Notes under the pieces: generated by a model
What the model was told of the DNA's origin: nothing
Seen by the model: the letters and a program-made list of their open reading frames with translations, nothing else
Databases searched by the model: none
Part shown: one piece after another, positions 8,193 to 17,052 of the stretch
How the letters are laid out: every line of letters starts with the position of its first letter
Numbering within the stretch: the stretch's first letter is position 1
Position numbers and translations under genes: made by a program
NCBI RefSeq assembly: GCF_004912275.1
Contig: NZ_STGY01000083.1
Location: 186,001 to 250,000 of the forward strand
Length of the DNA stretch: 64,000 bases
DNA from: Glycomyces buryatensis
Lineage (GTDB): Bacteria > Actinomycetota > Actinomycetes > Mycobacteriales > Micromonosporaceae
Direction of reading: 5' to 3'

Positions 8193-9494
8193 CTAACCGA
8201 AGATCGAGTCGAGCTCGGTCTGGATGGTGCCCTGGGCCGCCTCGAACTCGGACTCGGGGTCGGCGCCTTCGAGGACGATGCGGGTCATCATGTCGTCCAC
8301 GGCGGTCTCCATCGTGGGAGTCCAGTTGGGGTTCTCGGCCCAGCCGTACTCCTCGGAGATCCGCACGGCCTCGGCGGCCGGCCCGTCGGCGAGCGCCTCG
8401 GCGTTGGCGCGCATGGACAGCCGCGGCGGAATGTGGAAGCCGTAGGAGAGGTTCCAGTCGAGGATGTACTCCTCGTTGTCGATCCACAGCCACTTCGCGA
8501 AGGCCTTGGCCTCGTCCACGTGCTCCGAATTGGCGTTGACGAACGTGTCCCAGCCGCCGTTGAAAACCGTGGGGTTGCCGCCGTTGAAGCCGGGGACCGG
8601 CATGATGGCGACGTCGTCGCCGTGCGCCTCCTGGATCGCGGGCAGGGCCCACAGGCCGCACCACTGGATCGCACACAGCTCCTGGATGAACGAGGACGGG
8701 TCCCAGGCCTCGGTCGGGGCGCCGACCAGGAGGGAGCTCGAGTCGTGCAGCTCCTTGACCTTGAGGGCCCCCGCGAGCACGGTGTCGGCGTCGAAGCCGA
8801 TCTGGTTGTCGTCGGTGAGCAGGGTCTGCCCCGCGCCGAAGACGATCGACTGGAACATCTTGGTGGCCGAGTCGTCGTTGCCGAGGAAGATGCCCTTGAC
8901 GTCGCCGGTGGTCAGCTCGGCCGCGGCGGCGATCAGGTCGTCGAAGGTCTCGGGGACGCCCACGCCGGCCGCGTCGAACAGGGACGGGCGGTAGTAGAGG
9001 AACTGCGGGTCGTCGATCATGCGGATGCCGTAGACCTTGCCGTCGATCGTGTTGCGCGCCAGGTCGTCGGTGGTGTAGTCGTCCTTGACGTCCTCCAGGA
9101 TGTCGTCGAGCGGGACGACCTGGCCGGAGTCGACCATGGAGCGGTTGAGGTGGCCCTCGAACACGTCCGGGTAGTCGCCGGGCTTGTCGGCGAGCAGGCC
9201 GGAGGACAGCACGGTCTCGTACTCGCCGGGCACCCAGTTGATGACGACGGTGGCGTCTTCGTACGCCTCGGCGTACTTCTTCACCGCTTCCTGGGTTCCG
9301 GCCTCGCCGTACTCGTGGTACCACTGGTAGAGCGTGATTCCATCGCCGTCGCCGTCGCCGCGACCGGTGTCGCCGCCGCAGGCGGACAGCGCGCCGGCGC
9401 CGGCGGTGAGCCCGCCGAGGGCCAGCATGCGGCGGCGGTTCATCGCCAGTCCTGCGAGCGCTTTCTCATATGGGTTGTTGCCTGAAGCCACCAT
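8193..9494 (-). CDS. Sugar ABC transporter substrate-binding lipoprotein
   Basis: A 433-aa family 1 extracellular solute-binding protein. The N-terminus has a twin-arginine-like MNRRRMLALGG segment leading to a lipobox (LSAC), so it is probably exported by Tat or Sec and lipid-anchored outside the membrane. The mature part shows the expected LYQWYHEYG start and a MetI/MalE-like fold pattern. I chose the ATG at 9494 because GAGGAG lies 6 bp upstream; an in-frame extension to 9626 would run through the promoter. Its promoter region carries an element shared with the ROK gene (9618-9642). Confidence 0.92.
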   Translation of the reverse strand: MVASGNNPYEKALAGLAMNRRRMLALGGLTAGAGALSACGGDTGRGDGDGDGITLYQWYHEYGEAGTQEAVKKYAEAYEDATVVINWVPGEYETVLSSGLLADKPGDYPDVFEGHLNRSMVDSGQVVPLDDILEDVKDDYTTDDLARNTIDGKVYGIRMIDDPQFLYYRPSLFDAAGVGVPETFDDLIAAAAELTTGDVKGIFLGNDDSATKMFQSIVFGAGQTLLTDDNQIGFDADTVLAGALKVKELHDSSSLLVGAPTEAWDPSSFIQELCAIQWCGLWALPAIQEAHGDDVAIMPVPGFNGGNPTVFNGGWDTFVNANSEHVDEAKAFAKWLWIDNEEYILDWNLSYGFHIPPRLSMRANAEALADGPAAEAVRISEEYGWAENPNWTPTMETAVDDMMTRIVLEGADPESEFEAAQGTIQTELDSIFG

Positions 9495-9617
9495 GGCTTG
9501 CTCCTCGCTACGTTGAGAGGTCGGAAGGGTGCCGCTGCGACCCCGGATCTCGAACGACGCCGCTGCGGAAAATCGACAGCCGCCGATTCGACTTCCAGTC
9601 TTGCGAGGGCACGGGCC

Positions 9618-9642
9618 CTTTGTCAATGGGTTGATTTAAGTG
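9618..9642. promoter_or_regulatory. Putative ROK-repressor operator (importer copy)
   Basis: The 25-bp element, CTTTGT, then CAATGGGTT, then AAGTG at the far end, lies about 125 bp upstream of the binding-protein start. It matches the element at 11015-11039 upstream of the ROK gene at 20 of 25 positions, including uninterrupted AATGGGTT and AAGTG blocks. TTTGT-type AT-rich sites are known for ROK/NagC/Xyl regulators. Confidence 0.6.
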
Positions 9643-9719
9643 TTCGGGTAACGATTTGTGTTCGAACTTGTTGAGAGCGGTCGTCTTTGTGATCCCGAAT
9701 CCGGACATGGCACGACAAA

Positions 9720-9752
9720 GGCGGCCCCTCCGCTACTGGCGGAGGGGCCGCC
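9720..9752 (-). terminator. Terminator of the ROK regulator gene
   Basis: A 14-bp perfect stem (9720-9733 with 9739-9752) and a 5-nt loop lie 31 bp beyond the ROK stop codon. On the minus strand it is followed by CTTTGT, a short U-run. It insulates the ROK gene from the importer operon downstream. Confidence 0.85.
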
Positions 9753-9782
9753 GCAGTCTCATCAATGAGTCTAGGACGCAGG

Positions 9783-10988
9783 CTACTTCCGGTTGCGGGA
9801 ACCGACCGTATTGATCAGGTTGAGGTGGCCCTCCAGGGCCAGCGCGGCCGCGCCGAGGCTCACCATGTTCCGTTCCTGGCGGTTGCGCAGTAGCCGCAGT
9901 GCGCCCAGCGGCGCGGCCATGGCCTGCTGCGGGAGCCGGCGTTCGAGCTCGGGTATGAGCGCGTCGCCCAGTACGCCGGTGACCCAGCCGTTGAGCACCA
10001 CCAGGTCCGGATTGACCAGGTTCACCAGGTTGGCGACGCCCGCGGCCAGGTAATCCGAGACGGTCTCGACCGTGCGCAGCGCCGTGGGCTCCCCCGCCCT
10101 CCAGGCGGCGGCGAGGGTGGCCATGGCCTCGGTCTGGCTGCCCGAGTCGGCCCGTTCGTCGAGCTGGCCCCACTGCCACAGGATCGCGGGGGCGCCGACG
10201 TAGGCCTCGATGCATCCCTTCGCACCGCAGCGGCATTGCGGCCCGCCGGGGTTGATGGTGGTGTGGCCCCACTCCCCCGCCGAGTTCGTCGCGCCCCGGT
10301 AGAGCTGGCCGCCGAAGGCGAGTCCGGCGCCGACGCCGGTGCCCAGGACGAGGACGGCGAGGCGGTCGACGCCCCGGCCGTCGCCGAACCACAACTCGCC
10401 GACCGTGACGGTCTTGAGCGGGTTGTCCAGGTAGATCGGCACGTCCAGGCGCAGGCGTTCGCCGAGGAGGTCCCGGAAGGGCACGTCGTGCCAGTTCCAG
10501 TTCGGGGCGAAGCCCGACACGCCCCAGGTGACGTCGACCTGGCCGGGCAGGCTCACCCCGAGGCCGAGGATCGGCCGCTCCCCCAGGTGCTCGCGGACCA
10601 CGTCCATGCCGGCCGCGATGTGGCCGATGACCTGGTCGGGGCTGTTCTCGGAGGGCTCCATGCGCTCCTCGACGCGTTCGATGACGGTCATGGCGAGGTC
10701 GTAGACCTCCAGGTGCACGTACGTCTCGGCCACGTCGACACCGATCAGGACGCCGCCGCCGACGTTCGGCGAGAGCAGCGCCCGGGGCCTGCCGCCGCCG
10801 GAATCCTCGCGCCCGACCTCCACCACGACGCCGAGCTCGATCAGGTCGGTCACGAGATTCGAGACGGTGGCGACGCTGAGATCGGTCTCACGGGCGAGCA
10901 GCTGCCGCGATGTCGGGGCGTCCGCGATGAGGTGCCTGAGCACCGAGAAACAGTTGCGGAGGCGGATATCGCGTGAGGTCGACTTCAT
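9783..10988 (-). CDS. ROK-family transcriptional regulator
   Basis: A 401-aa repressor with an N-terminal winged HTH (TSRQLLARETDLSVATVSNL, about residues 26-46) fused to a ROK sugar-kinase-like domain. The ATP/sugar fold shows LVLGTGVGAG, and the zinc site is CRCGAKGCIE (C-x-C-G-x(2)-G-C). It probably binds a sugar and releases DNA. The gene lies directly upstream of the sugar importer and divergently from an aldo/keto reductase. An identical-style operator lies before it and before the importer, suggesting autoregulation plus control of uptake. Confidence 0.93.
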   Translation of the reverse strand: MKSTSRDIRLRNCFSVLRHLIADAPTSRQLLARETDLSVATVSNLVTDLIELGVVVEVGREDSGGGRPRALLSPNVGGGVLIGVDVAETYVHLEVYDLAMTVIERVEERMEPSENSPDQVIGHIAAGMDVVREHLGERPILGLGVSLPGQVDVTWGVSGFAPNWNWHDVPFRDLLGERLRLDVPIYLDNPLKTVTVGELWFGDGRGVDRLAVLVLGTGVGAGLAFGGQLYRGATNSAGEWGHTTINPGGPQCRCGAKGCIEAYVGAPAILWQWGQLDERADSGSQTEAMATLAAAWRAGEPTALRTVETVSDYLAAGVANLVNLVNPDLVVLNGWVTGVLGDALIPELERRLPQQAMAAPLGALRLLRNRQERNMVSLGAAALALEGHLNLINTVGSRNRK

Positions 10989-11014
10989 AATGGAAGCCTA
11001 CGGCGGACCGGCCA

Positions 11015-11039
11015 CTTTGTAAATGGGTTATATGAAGTG
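11015..11039. promoter_or_regulatory. Putative ROK operator (ROK/aldo-keto reductase intergenic copy)
   Basis: This 25-bp element lies between the divergent ROK and aldo/keto reductase genes, 27 bp from the ROK start and 73 bp from the reductase start. It begins CTTTGTAAATGGGTT and ends GAAGTG. Twenty of 25 bases match the copy before the importer. Its position could control both divergent genes. Confidence 0.6.
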
Positions 11040-11111
11040 CTTTGGGAGGCGTTGCGCGCAAATCCACCTGGTGGCCTACAAGAAAAATCCGCCTGGTCTT
11101 AGGCTCGCCGC

Positions 11112-12089
11112 ATGGAACAGAGAGCACTTGGCAGAACCGCCACCCCCATCGGCGTCGTCGGATTCGGCGCATGGCAGATCGGCGCCTCCTGGGGCGAGGT
11201 CAGCGAGACGGACGCCGACGCGGCCCTGGAAGCGGCGGTGGAGGCGGGCGTGACCTTCTTCGACACCGCCGACGTCTACGGCGACGGCCGCTCCGAGCGG
11301 CTGGTCGGGGCGCTGGCGAAGCGCCACCCGCACTTGACCGTGGCCACCAAGATGGGTCGGCGCGCCGAGCAGGTTCCCGAGAACTACAACCCGGACAACT
11401 TCCGGGCCTGGAACGACGATTCGCGCGCCAACCTGGGCGTCGACACGATCGACCTGGTGCAGCTGCACTGCCCGCCGACGCCCGTCTTCGAGTCCGAGGC
11501 CGTGTTCGACGACCTCGACGACATGGTCGATGAGGGCCTCATCGGCGCCTACGGAGTCAGCGTCGAGACCTGCGAGCAGGCGCTCGCGGCGATCGCGCGG
11601 CCGCATGTGGCGACGGTGCAGATCATCCTGAACCCGTTCCGGCAGAAGCCGATCGAAGCGGTCCTGCCCGCGGCGAAGGCCGCCGGGGTGGGGATCATCG
11701 CGCGGGTGCCGCTGGCGTCGGGGTTGCTGTCGGGCAAGTACACCGCCCAGACCCGGTTCGACGCGGACGACCACCGGAACTTCAACCGGAACGGGGAGGC
11801 GTTCGATGTCGGAGAGACCTTCGCGGGCGTCGACTTCGAGACGGGCCTGGCCGCGGTGGAGCGGCTGCGTCCGCTGGTGCCGGAGGGCATGACGTTGGCG
11901 CAGTTCGCGTTGCGTTGGATCCTGGACCAAGAGGGCAGCACGGTGGTGATCCCCGGTGCCCGGAACGCGAAGCAGGCCAATGGGAACGCGGCCGCGGCCG
12001 GTTTCGCGCCGCTGCCCGAGAACGTCCACGCCGAGGTGCGGGCGGTCTACGACGAGCTGATCCGGCCCCACGTCCACGACCGCTGGTAG
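11112..12089 (+). CDS. Aldo/keto reductase
   Basis: A 325-aa NADP(H)-dependent aldo/keto reductase of the AKR11-14-like bacterial group. The TIM-barrel catalytic tetrad is recognisable: Asp and Tyr in FFDTADVYGDGRSE (residues about 48-61), Lys in ATKMG, His in VQLHCPP. The C-terminal cofactor site is IPGARNAKQANGN. It is transcribed away from the ROK gene and shares the presumed operator, so it may reduce or oxidise the imported sugar, as inositol- or xylose-type AKRs do. Exact substrate is unknown. Confidence 0.92.
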   Translation: MEQRALGRTATPIGVVGFGAWQIGASWGEVSETDADAALEAAVEAGVTFFDTADVYGDGRSERLVGALAKRHPHLTVATKMGRRAEQVPENYNPDNFRAWNDDSRANLGVDTIDLVQLHCPPTPVFESEAVFDDLDDMVDEGLIGAYGVSVETCEQALAAIARPHVATVQIILNPFRQKPIEAVLPAAKAAGVGIIARVPLASGLLSGKYTAQTRFDADDHRNFNRNGEAFDVGETFAGVDFETGLAAVERLRPLVPEGMTLAQFALRWILDQEGSTVVIPGARNAKQANGNAAAAGFAPLPENVHAEVRAVYDELIRPHVHDRW

Positions 12090-12129
12090 CACAGCCGCGA
12101 CCGCCGATAGGACCGCACCACAACGTAAA

Positions 12130-12173
12130 ACGGCCCGCGAACCACTCCCGGAACGAGGCGGTTCGCGGGCCGT
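12130..12173. terminator. Terminator between the aldo/keto reductase and ptsI
   Basis: A 14-bp stem (12130-12143 with 12160-12173) and a 16-nt loop lie between convergent genes. On the minus strand it is followed by TTTTACG, so it mainly ends the pts/fru transcript 7 bp past the ptsI stop; the plus side lacks a T-run. Confidence 0.8.
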
Positions 12174-12179
12174 GCTCCC

Positions 12180-13838
12180 TCAGAGTTCGGTCACGACGCG
12201 CCGGGCGGTGACCGCGTCGGGCGCGTGCAGCACGGCGGCGGCCATGGCGGCGCACTCGGCCAGGGTGCGGGTGGCGAGTTCGGCGCGGACCTCCGCGACC
12301 GAGCCGGGCGACATGGACAGGCTGGTGACGCCCAGGCCGACCAGGACGCAGGCGAGCTGCGGGTCGCTGGCGGCCTCCCCGCACACCCCGACGGGTTTGT
12401 CCAGTTCGCGGCCGGATTCGGCGGCCAGGCTCACCAGTTCCAGCAGCGCGGGCTGCCACGGGTCGAGCAGTTCGGCCAGGTCGCCGTTCATGCGGTCGGC
12501 AGCCATCGTGTACTGGCCCAGGTCGTTCGTACCCAGGCTGGCGAAGTCGCATCCGTCCAACACGAGTCCCGAACGAAGCGCGGCGGCGGGGACCTCGATC
12601 ATGGTGCCGGCCTTGGCGATCCCGTGGGCGCGGCAGGCCGCGGCGAAGGCGGCGGCCTCGGCGGGCGTGGACACCATCGGGGCCATGACCCAGACGTCGG
12701 CCTCGTGCTTCGCGGCGGCGGCGCTGATCGCGGTGAGCTGGTCCTCCAGCAGCGCCCGGCCCGCGTCGGAGTGGTCGGCCAGCCGGATGCCGCGCACGCC
12801 GAGCGCGGGATTGGGCTCGTCGCCGTGGTCGACGAAGGCGAGGGGCTTGTCGGCCCCGGCGTCCAGGGTGCGCACCACGACCTTGCGGCCGGCGAAGGCC
12901 GCGAAGACCCGCCCGTACGTCTCGGTCTGCTCATCGACGGTCGGGGCGTTCTCGCGGTCGAGGAACAGGAATTCGGTGCGGAACAGGCCCACGCCCTCGC
13001 TGTCGATCGCGGCCGCGGCGTCCAGGTCGGCCGGGGATCCGAGGTTGACCATCAGTTGGACGGTGTGCCCGTCGGCGGTGCGGCCGGGTCCCCTGCTGGA
13101 GGCCAGCGCCTCGGCGCGGCGGCGCTCGAATTCCAGGGCGGTCTCGACCCAGCCGGGACCCGGATCGATCGTGACCATGCCGGTGCGGCCGTCGACCAGC
13201 ACCTTGACGCCGTCGGCCAATCCGGTCGCACCCGCGCAGGCGACGACGGCGGGAATGCCGATGGACTTGGCCAGAATCGCGGTGTGGCTGGTCGGTCCGC
13301 CCTGCTCGGTGACCACGGCGACGACCTGCTCCGGGTCGAGCGTGGCGGTGTCGGCCGGGGCCAGGTCCGCCGCGACCAGCACGAACGGGTGGCCGGGGTC
13401 GGGCAGGCCCGGCATGGGCTGTCCGAGCAGCACGGCGACAGTGCGGTCCCGCAGGTCGTCCAGGTCGGCGGCGCGTTCGGCCATGTAGCCGCCGACGGCC
13501 TCCAGTGCGGCCCGGAAGAACCCGTAGGCCTCGATGACCGCGTGCGGCGTCGACTTGCCGCCGGCCAAAGCCTTTTCGACCTGCGCGGCCAGCGCGGGAT
13601 CGCGCGGCATCATGGACTGTGCGAACAGGACGTCGGCGGACGGCCCGGTGGCCGCCGCCGCGCGGGCGTCGAGGTCGGCGGCGACCGCTTCGAGGGCGGC
13701 CTGGGCCGTCTCCAGTGCGGCGGCCGGGTCGGCCTCGGGCCCGGTGTCGGCGGGCGGGGCGGGCGTCGGGGCGAGCCTGGCTACCGGCGCGTACGCGGCG
13801 CCCGGGCTCACTCCGATGCCGTGGATTTCGACGGCCAT
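12180..13838 (-). CDS. ptsI: PTS enzyme I (PEP-protein phosphotransferase)
   Basis: A 552-aa soluble enzyme I that takes phosphate from PEP and passes it to HPr. The phosphorylated His is H185 in GGPTSHTAILA. The PEP-binding barrel shows GVGLFRTEFLF and ASLGTNDLGQYTMAADR. Length is normal for the family. It is the last gene of a six-gene fructose PTS operon, 10 bp after ptsH. Having the general PTS enzymes inside the fructose operon suggests that fructose is the main PTS sugar here. Confidence 0.96.
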   Translation of the reverse strand: MAVEIHGIGVSPGAAYAPVARLAPTPAPPADTGPEADPAAALETAQAALEAVAADLDARAAAATGPSADVLFAQSMMPRDPALAAQVEKALAGGKSTPHAVIEAYGFFRAALEAVGGYMAERAADLDDLRDRTVAVLLGQPMPGLPDPGHPFVLVAADLAPADTATLDPEQVVAVVTEQGGPTSHTAILAKSIGIPAVVACAGATGLADGVKVLVDGRTGMVTIDPGPGWVETALEFERRRAEALASSRGPGRTADGHTVQLMVNLGSPADLDAAAAIDSEGVGLFRTEFLFLDRENAPTVDEQTETYGRVFAAFAGRKVVVRTLDAGADKPLAFVDHGDEPNPALGVRGIRLADHSDAGRALLEDQLTAISAAAAKHEADVWVMAPMVSTPAEAAAFAAACRAHGIAKAGTMIEVPAAALRSGLVLDGCDFASLGTNDLGQYTMAADRMNGDLAELLDPWQPALLELVSLAAESGRELDKPVGVCGEAASDPQLACVLVGLGVTSLSMSPGSVAEVRAELATRTLAECAAMAAAVLHAPDAVTARRVVTEL

Positions 13839-13848
13839 GTCATCGCTC

Positions 13849-14115
13849 CTAGGCGTCGTGGTCGGTCTTCAGCTCGGCTTCGAGGGCGTCGAGGGCTTCC
13901 TCGGCGCCTTCCCCCTCGGCGGTGAGGATGACCTCGTCGCCGCCCTTGGCGTCCAGGGTGAGGATCATCAGCAGCGAGGCGGCGTCGACCGGCTCGGTGC
14001 CCTCCTTCGCGACGGTGACCTTCACCGGCTGCCTGGCGGCGGCCTGCGCGAACAGGGCGGCCGGGCGGGCGTGGAGGCCCACTTTGGAGCCGACTACTAC
14101 GCGACGTTCGGACAT
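13849..14115 (-). CDS. ptsH: PTS phosphocarrier protein HPr
   Basis: An 88-aa HPr. The active-site His is H15 in GLHARPAALF, and the regulatory-position Ser is S47 in DAASLLMIL. It shuttles phosphate from enzyme I to EIIA. I chose the ATG at 14115 because GGAAGGAA lies 6 bp upstream and gives the usual length; an in-frame ATG at 14130 has no Shine-Dalgarno. It lies between fruA and ptsI in the operon. Confidence 0.95.
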   Translation of the reverse strand: MSERRVVVGSKVGLHARPAALFAQAAARQPVKVTVAKEGTEPVDAASLLMILTLDAKGGDEVILTAEGEGAEEALDALEAELKTDHDA

Positions 14116-14136
14116 TGCGGTTCCTTCCATTGCGGA

Positions 14137-15609
14137 TCAGATGGCGAGCACGTGCTCGTCGGCCTCGGCGGCGGCCTCGGAGCGGGCGACGGACTTGAGC
14201 GCGAGCACGGCGATGCAGGTCGCGGCCGTCCCGGCGAGCAGAGCCACGAGGAATCCGCCCCAATTGCCGATGAGTCCGATGACCCAGATGCCGCCGTGCG
14301 GGGCCCGGAGCGTCGCTTCGAAAGCCATGGAGACCGCGCCGGCAACGGCGCCGCCGATCACGGTCGACGGGATGACGCGTAGCGGGTCGGCCGCCGCGAA
14401 CGGGATCGCGCCTTCGGTGATGAACGAGGCGCCCAGCAGCCAGGCGGCCTTGCCGGCCTGCCGTTCTCCCGGCGTGAACCGCTTGGGACGCACGACGCTT
14501 GCGAGCGCCATACCCAGCGGCGGGACCATGCCGGCAGCCATGACGGCGGCCATGATGGTCAGGTCGCCGCTGGCGAGGGCGCCGACGCCGAACAGGTAGG
14601 CGACCTTGTTGACAGGGCCGCCGAGGTCGAAGCCCATCATGGCGCCGAGCAGCAGGCCGAGCAGGATCGCGTTCGCGCCGGAGAGCCCGGCGAGCCAGTC
14701 GGTCATGCCGTCCTGGGCCGCCGCGATCGGCTTGCCCACGACTACGAGCATGATGAACCCGACGACGAACACGCCCACCAACGGGATCACCACGATCCGC
14801 ATGATGCCCTGCAATGCCTGGCCCGGCTTGATGAGCTTGAGCGCCATGACGACCGCACCGGCGAGCAGACCGGCGACCAGGCCGCCGAGGAAGCCCGCGC
14901 CGATGGCGACGGCCACCAGGCCACCGACGACGCCGGGCGCGATACCCATGCGGTCGGCCATGCCGAAGGCGATGTAACCGGCCAGGATCGGCACCAGCAT
15001 GCCGAAGGCGGTCGCACCGAGGTACATCAAGACCCCGGCGATCCCGGCCTGCGTGAGGATGTCGGTCGGATTGGCGATGGCCTCGTAGGTGACGCCTTCG
15101 AACTCGCCGCCATAGACCTTTTGGTTGACCTCTGCGCCCCCGATGACGAAGGCGAGCGCGATGAGAATACCGCCGGCCGCGACGAACGGCAGCATGTAGG
15201 ACACACCGGTCATCAGCCACAGGCGCAGTTTCGCGCCGGGGCCGAGTCTCGGCGCGGCCGCCGTCATCGGGGCGACACTCGCCGCGATCTTGGGGGCGGG
15301 TGCGGCTTCGGCCATGGCCACGGCCTCTTCGACCATGGCGGCGGCGTTGTTGATGCCCCGCTTGACGGGGCCGGAGACGGTGGGCTTGCCGGCGAAGCGC
15401 TCCTTGTCGCGCACGTCGACGTCGGCGGCGAAGATGACCGCGTCGGCCTCGGCGATGTCCACCGGGTTGAGCGCTTCGGCGCCGGCGGCGCCCTGGGTCT
15501 CGACGTGGATTTCGTGCCCGGCCGCGATGGCGGCCTGTTCGAGGGCCTCTGCGGCCATGTACGTGTGGGCGATCCCCGTGGGGCACGAGGTGACTGCTAC
15601 GAGCTTCAT
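14137..15609 (-). CDS. fruA: Fructose PTS EIIBC component
   Basis: A 490-aa membrane permease. The N-terminal EIIB domain (residues 1-100) carries the phosphorylated Cys9 in VTSCPTGIAHT. A linker rich in Ala/Pro follows, then an EIIC domain with about eight to nine membrane helices from residue 135 (SYMLPFVAAGGILIALAF). It imports and phosphorylates fructose to fructose-1-phosphate. EIIA is a separate gene 23 bp upstream, not fused, unlike the EIIABC form of Gram-positives. Confidence 0.95.
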   Translation of the reverse strand: MKLVAVTSCPTGIAHTYMAAEALEQAAIAAGHEIHVETQGAAGAEALNPVDIAEADAVIFAADVDVRDKERFAGKPTVSGPVKRGINNAAAMVEEAVAMAEAAPAPKIAASVAPMTAAAPRLGPGAKLRLWLMTGVSYMLPFVAAGGILIALAFVIGGAEVNQKVYGGEFEGVTYEAIANPTDILTQAGIAGVLMYLGATAFGMLVPILAGYIAFGMADRMGIAPGVVGGLVAVAIGAGFLGGLVAGLLAGAVVMALKLIKPGQALQGIMRIVVIPLVGVFVVGFIMLVVVGKPIAAAQDGMTDWLAGLSGANAILLGLLLGAMMGFDLGGPVNKVAYLFGVGALASGDLTIMAAVMAAGMVPPLGMALASVVRPKRFTPGERQAGKAAWLLGASFITEGAIPFAAADPLRVIPSTVIGGAVAGAVSMAFEATLRAPHGGIWVIGLIGNWGGFLVALLAGTAATCIAVLALKSVARSEAAAEADEHVLAI

Positions 15610-15632
15610 TGTTCGAGCACCTTCTTCTCTGC

Positions 15633-16100
15633 TTACGGCCGTAGGGCCTCGGTGATGAGGATGGACACGGCGGCGGCGTCGGGCGCGCCGCGCAGCGAGT
15701 CCTTGAACGACTGGTGGACGAGTTTGCGGGCGAGTTTGGCGAGGATGGTCATGTGCTCGCTGCCGCCGCCTTCGGGGGCAGCGATGAGGAAGACCAGGTC
15801 GGCGGGACCGTCGGCGGCGCCGAAGTCGATGCCCTCCTTGGTGGCCCGGCCGAAGGCCAGGCTGGGGGCGGTGACGTGGGCGCTGCGGGCGTGCGGAATG
15901 CCGATGCCGCCCTCGATGCCGGTGGGCATCTGCTCTTCGCGGGCGCGGACGTCGGCGAGGAAGCCGTCGACGTCGGTGACGCGCCCCGCGTCGGCCAGGA
16001 GGCGCGCCAGTTTGGCGGTGGCCTCGTGGCGGTCGGCCCCGGTGAGGTCGAGGTCGATCAGTGCGGCACTGATGAGATCGACGGTGTCTTCGGACGACAT
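15633..16100 (-). CDS. Fructose PTS EIIA component
   Basis: A 155-aa cytosolic EIIA of the fructose/mannitol (PTS_EIIA_2) type. The phosphorylated His is H70 in GIGIPHARSAHV. It passes phosphate from HPr to the EIIB domain of fruA. The ATG at 16100 has GAAGGAGAC upstream. It lies between the 1-phosphofructokinase gene (19 bp gap) and fruA. Confidence 0.93.
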   Translation of the reverse strand: MSSEDTVDLISAALIDLDLTGADRHEATAKLARLLADAGRVTDVDGFLADVRAREEQMPTGIEGGIGIPHARSAHVTAPSLAFGRATKEGIDFGAADGPADLVFLIAAPEGGGSEHMTILAKLARKLVHQSFKDSLRGAPDAAAVSILITEALRP

Positions 16101-16119
16101 ATGGTGTCTCCTTCGTGTC

Positions 16120-17052
16120 TCAGCTGAGGATCCGGCTCGCGGCCGGGGCGGCGGTGGTCTCGACGGCGTCGAGGTCGATGTCGTGGGGCGCGGGCATGAT
16201 GGAGCCGGGCAGGGCGACGGCGGCGGTCCCCCAGGCGACTGCGGCCGCGAGCGCGTTCGGGCCCTGCCCTCCGGCGGCGAGGAATCCGGCCAGGGCGGCG
16301 TCTCCGGCGCCGACGGTGCTGGCGACGGGGCGCGCCAGGGGCGCCTTCGCGTGCCAGACTCCGCCCGCTTCCACCAGGATCGCGCCGTCGGCGCCAAGGC
16401 TGGCCAGCACGGCTCCGGCTCCGGCGTCGCGCAGTGCCTCGGCGGCCTTGACCGCGTCGCCGAGCGTGGCGATCGGCATCCGGGCGGCCTCGGCGAGTTC
16501 TTCGAGGTTGGGTTTGACCAGGTCGGGACCGGCCGCGAGGCAGGCCTCGAAGGCGGGCCCGGAGGAGTCGACGACCGACTTCGCCCCGGCGGCGTGGGCG
16601 CGGTCGACCAAGGTGGCGTAGAAGCCGGTGCCGACTCCGGGCGGCAGCGAGCCGCAGCCGGCGATCCAATCGGCGCCGGAGCGGGCGGCGGCGTCCAGGA
16701 GCGCGGCGGCCTCGGCCGCATCGAGCACCGGCCCGGCCTCGTTGAGCTTGGTGACGGTGCCGTCCGCTTCCGCCAGGGTCAGGTTGGAGCGCACGCCCCC
16801 GGCCACCGGAACCTCGGTGACGGGGACGCGGGCCGCATCGAGCAGTGCGATGAGCTCGATCCCGGCATGGCCGCCCGCGGACAGCACCGCGCGGGTGGCG
16901 CGTCCATTGGCGACCAGGGCACGGGAGACGTTGACGCCCTTGCCTCCGGCGTCGACGCGGGCGTTCTGGGCGCGCTGTACCTCGCCGCGCCGCAGCCGGT
17001 CGACCTCGATGGTCCGGTCCAGGCTCGGATTGGCGGTGACGGTGACGATCAT
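16120..17052 (-). CDS. fruK: 1-phosphofructokinase
   Basis: A 310-aa PfkB-family kinase converting fructose-1-phosphate to fructose-1,6-bisphosphate. It begins MIVTVTANPSLDRTIEVD, the classic FruK/LacC start, has the G-rich motif AGGKGVNVSRAL near residue 37, and the C-terminal VGAGDAALAGFL with catalytic Asp. Its ATG overlaps the regulator stop by 4 bp. It supplies the enzymatic step after uptake through fruA. Confidence 0.95.
   Translation of the reverse strand: MIVTVTANPSLDRTIEVDRLRRGEVQRAQNARVDAGGKGVNVSRALVANGRATRAVLSAGGHAGIELIALLDAARVPVTEVPVAGGVRSNLTLAEADGTVTKLNEAGPVLDAAEAAALLDAAARSGADWIAGCGSLPPGVGTGFYATLVDRAHAAGAKSVVDSSGPAFEACLAAGPDLVKPNLEELAEAARMPIATLGDAVKAAEALRDAGAGAVLASLGADGAILVEAGGVWHAKAPLARPVASTVGAGDAALAGFLAAGGQGPNALAAAVAWGTAAVALPGSIMPAPHDIDLDAVETTAAPAASRILS

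Noticed and set aside
3422-9669. 12-mer GTGTTCGAACTT shared by the promoters at 3422-3433 and 9658-9669
   Set aside because: It also occurs inside the coding sequence near 54581, and its core is a common palindrome, so the match may be chance. The separate 25-bp ROK element is much stronger.
12225-13925. 566-codon plus-strand frame opposite ptsI
   Set aside because: It is a mirror of ptsI with no recognisable domain; ptsI has all its motifs on the minus strand.
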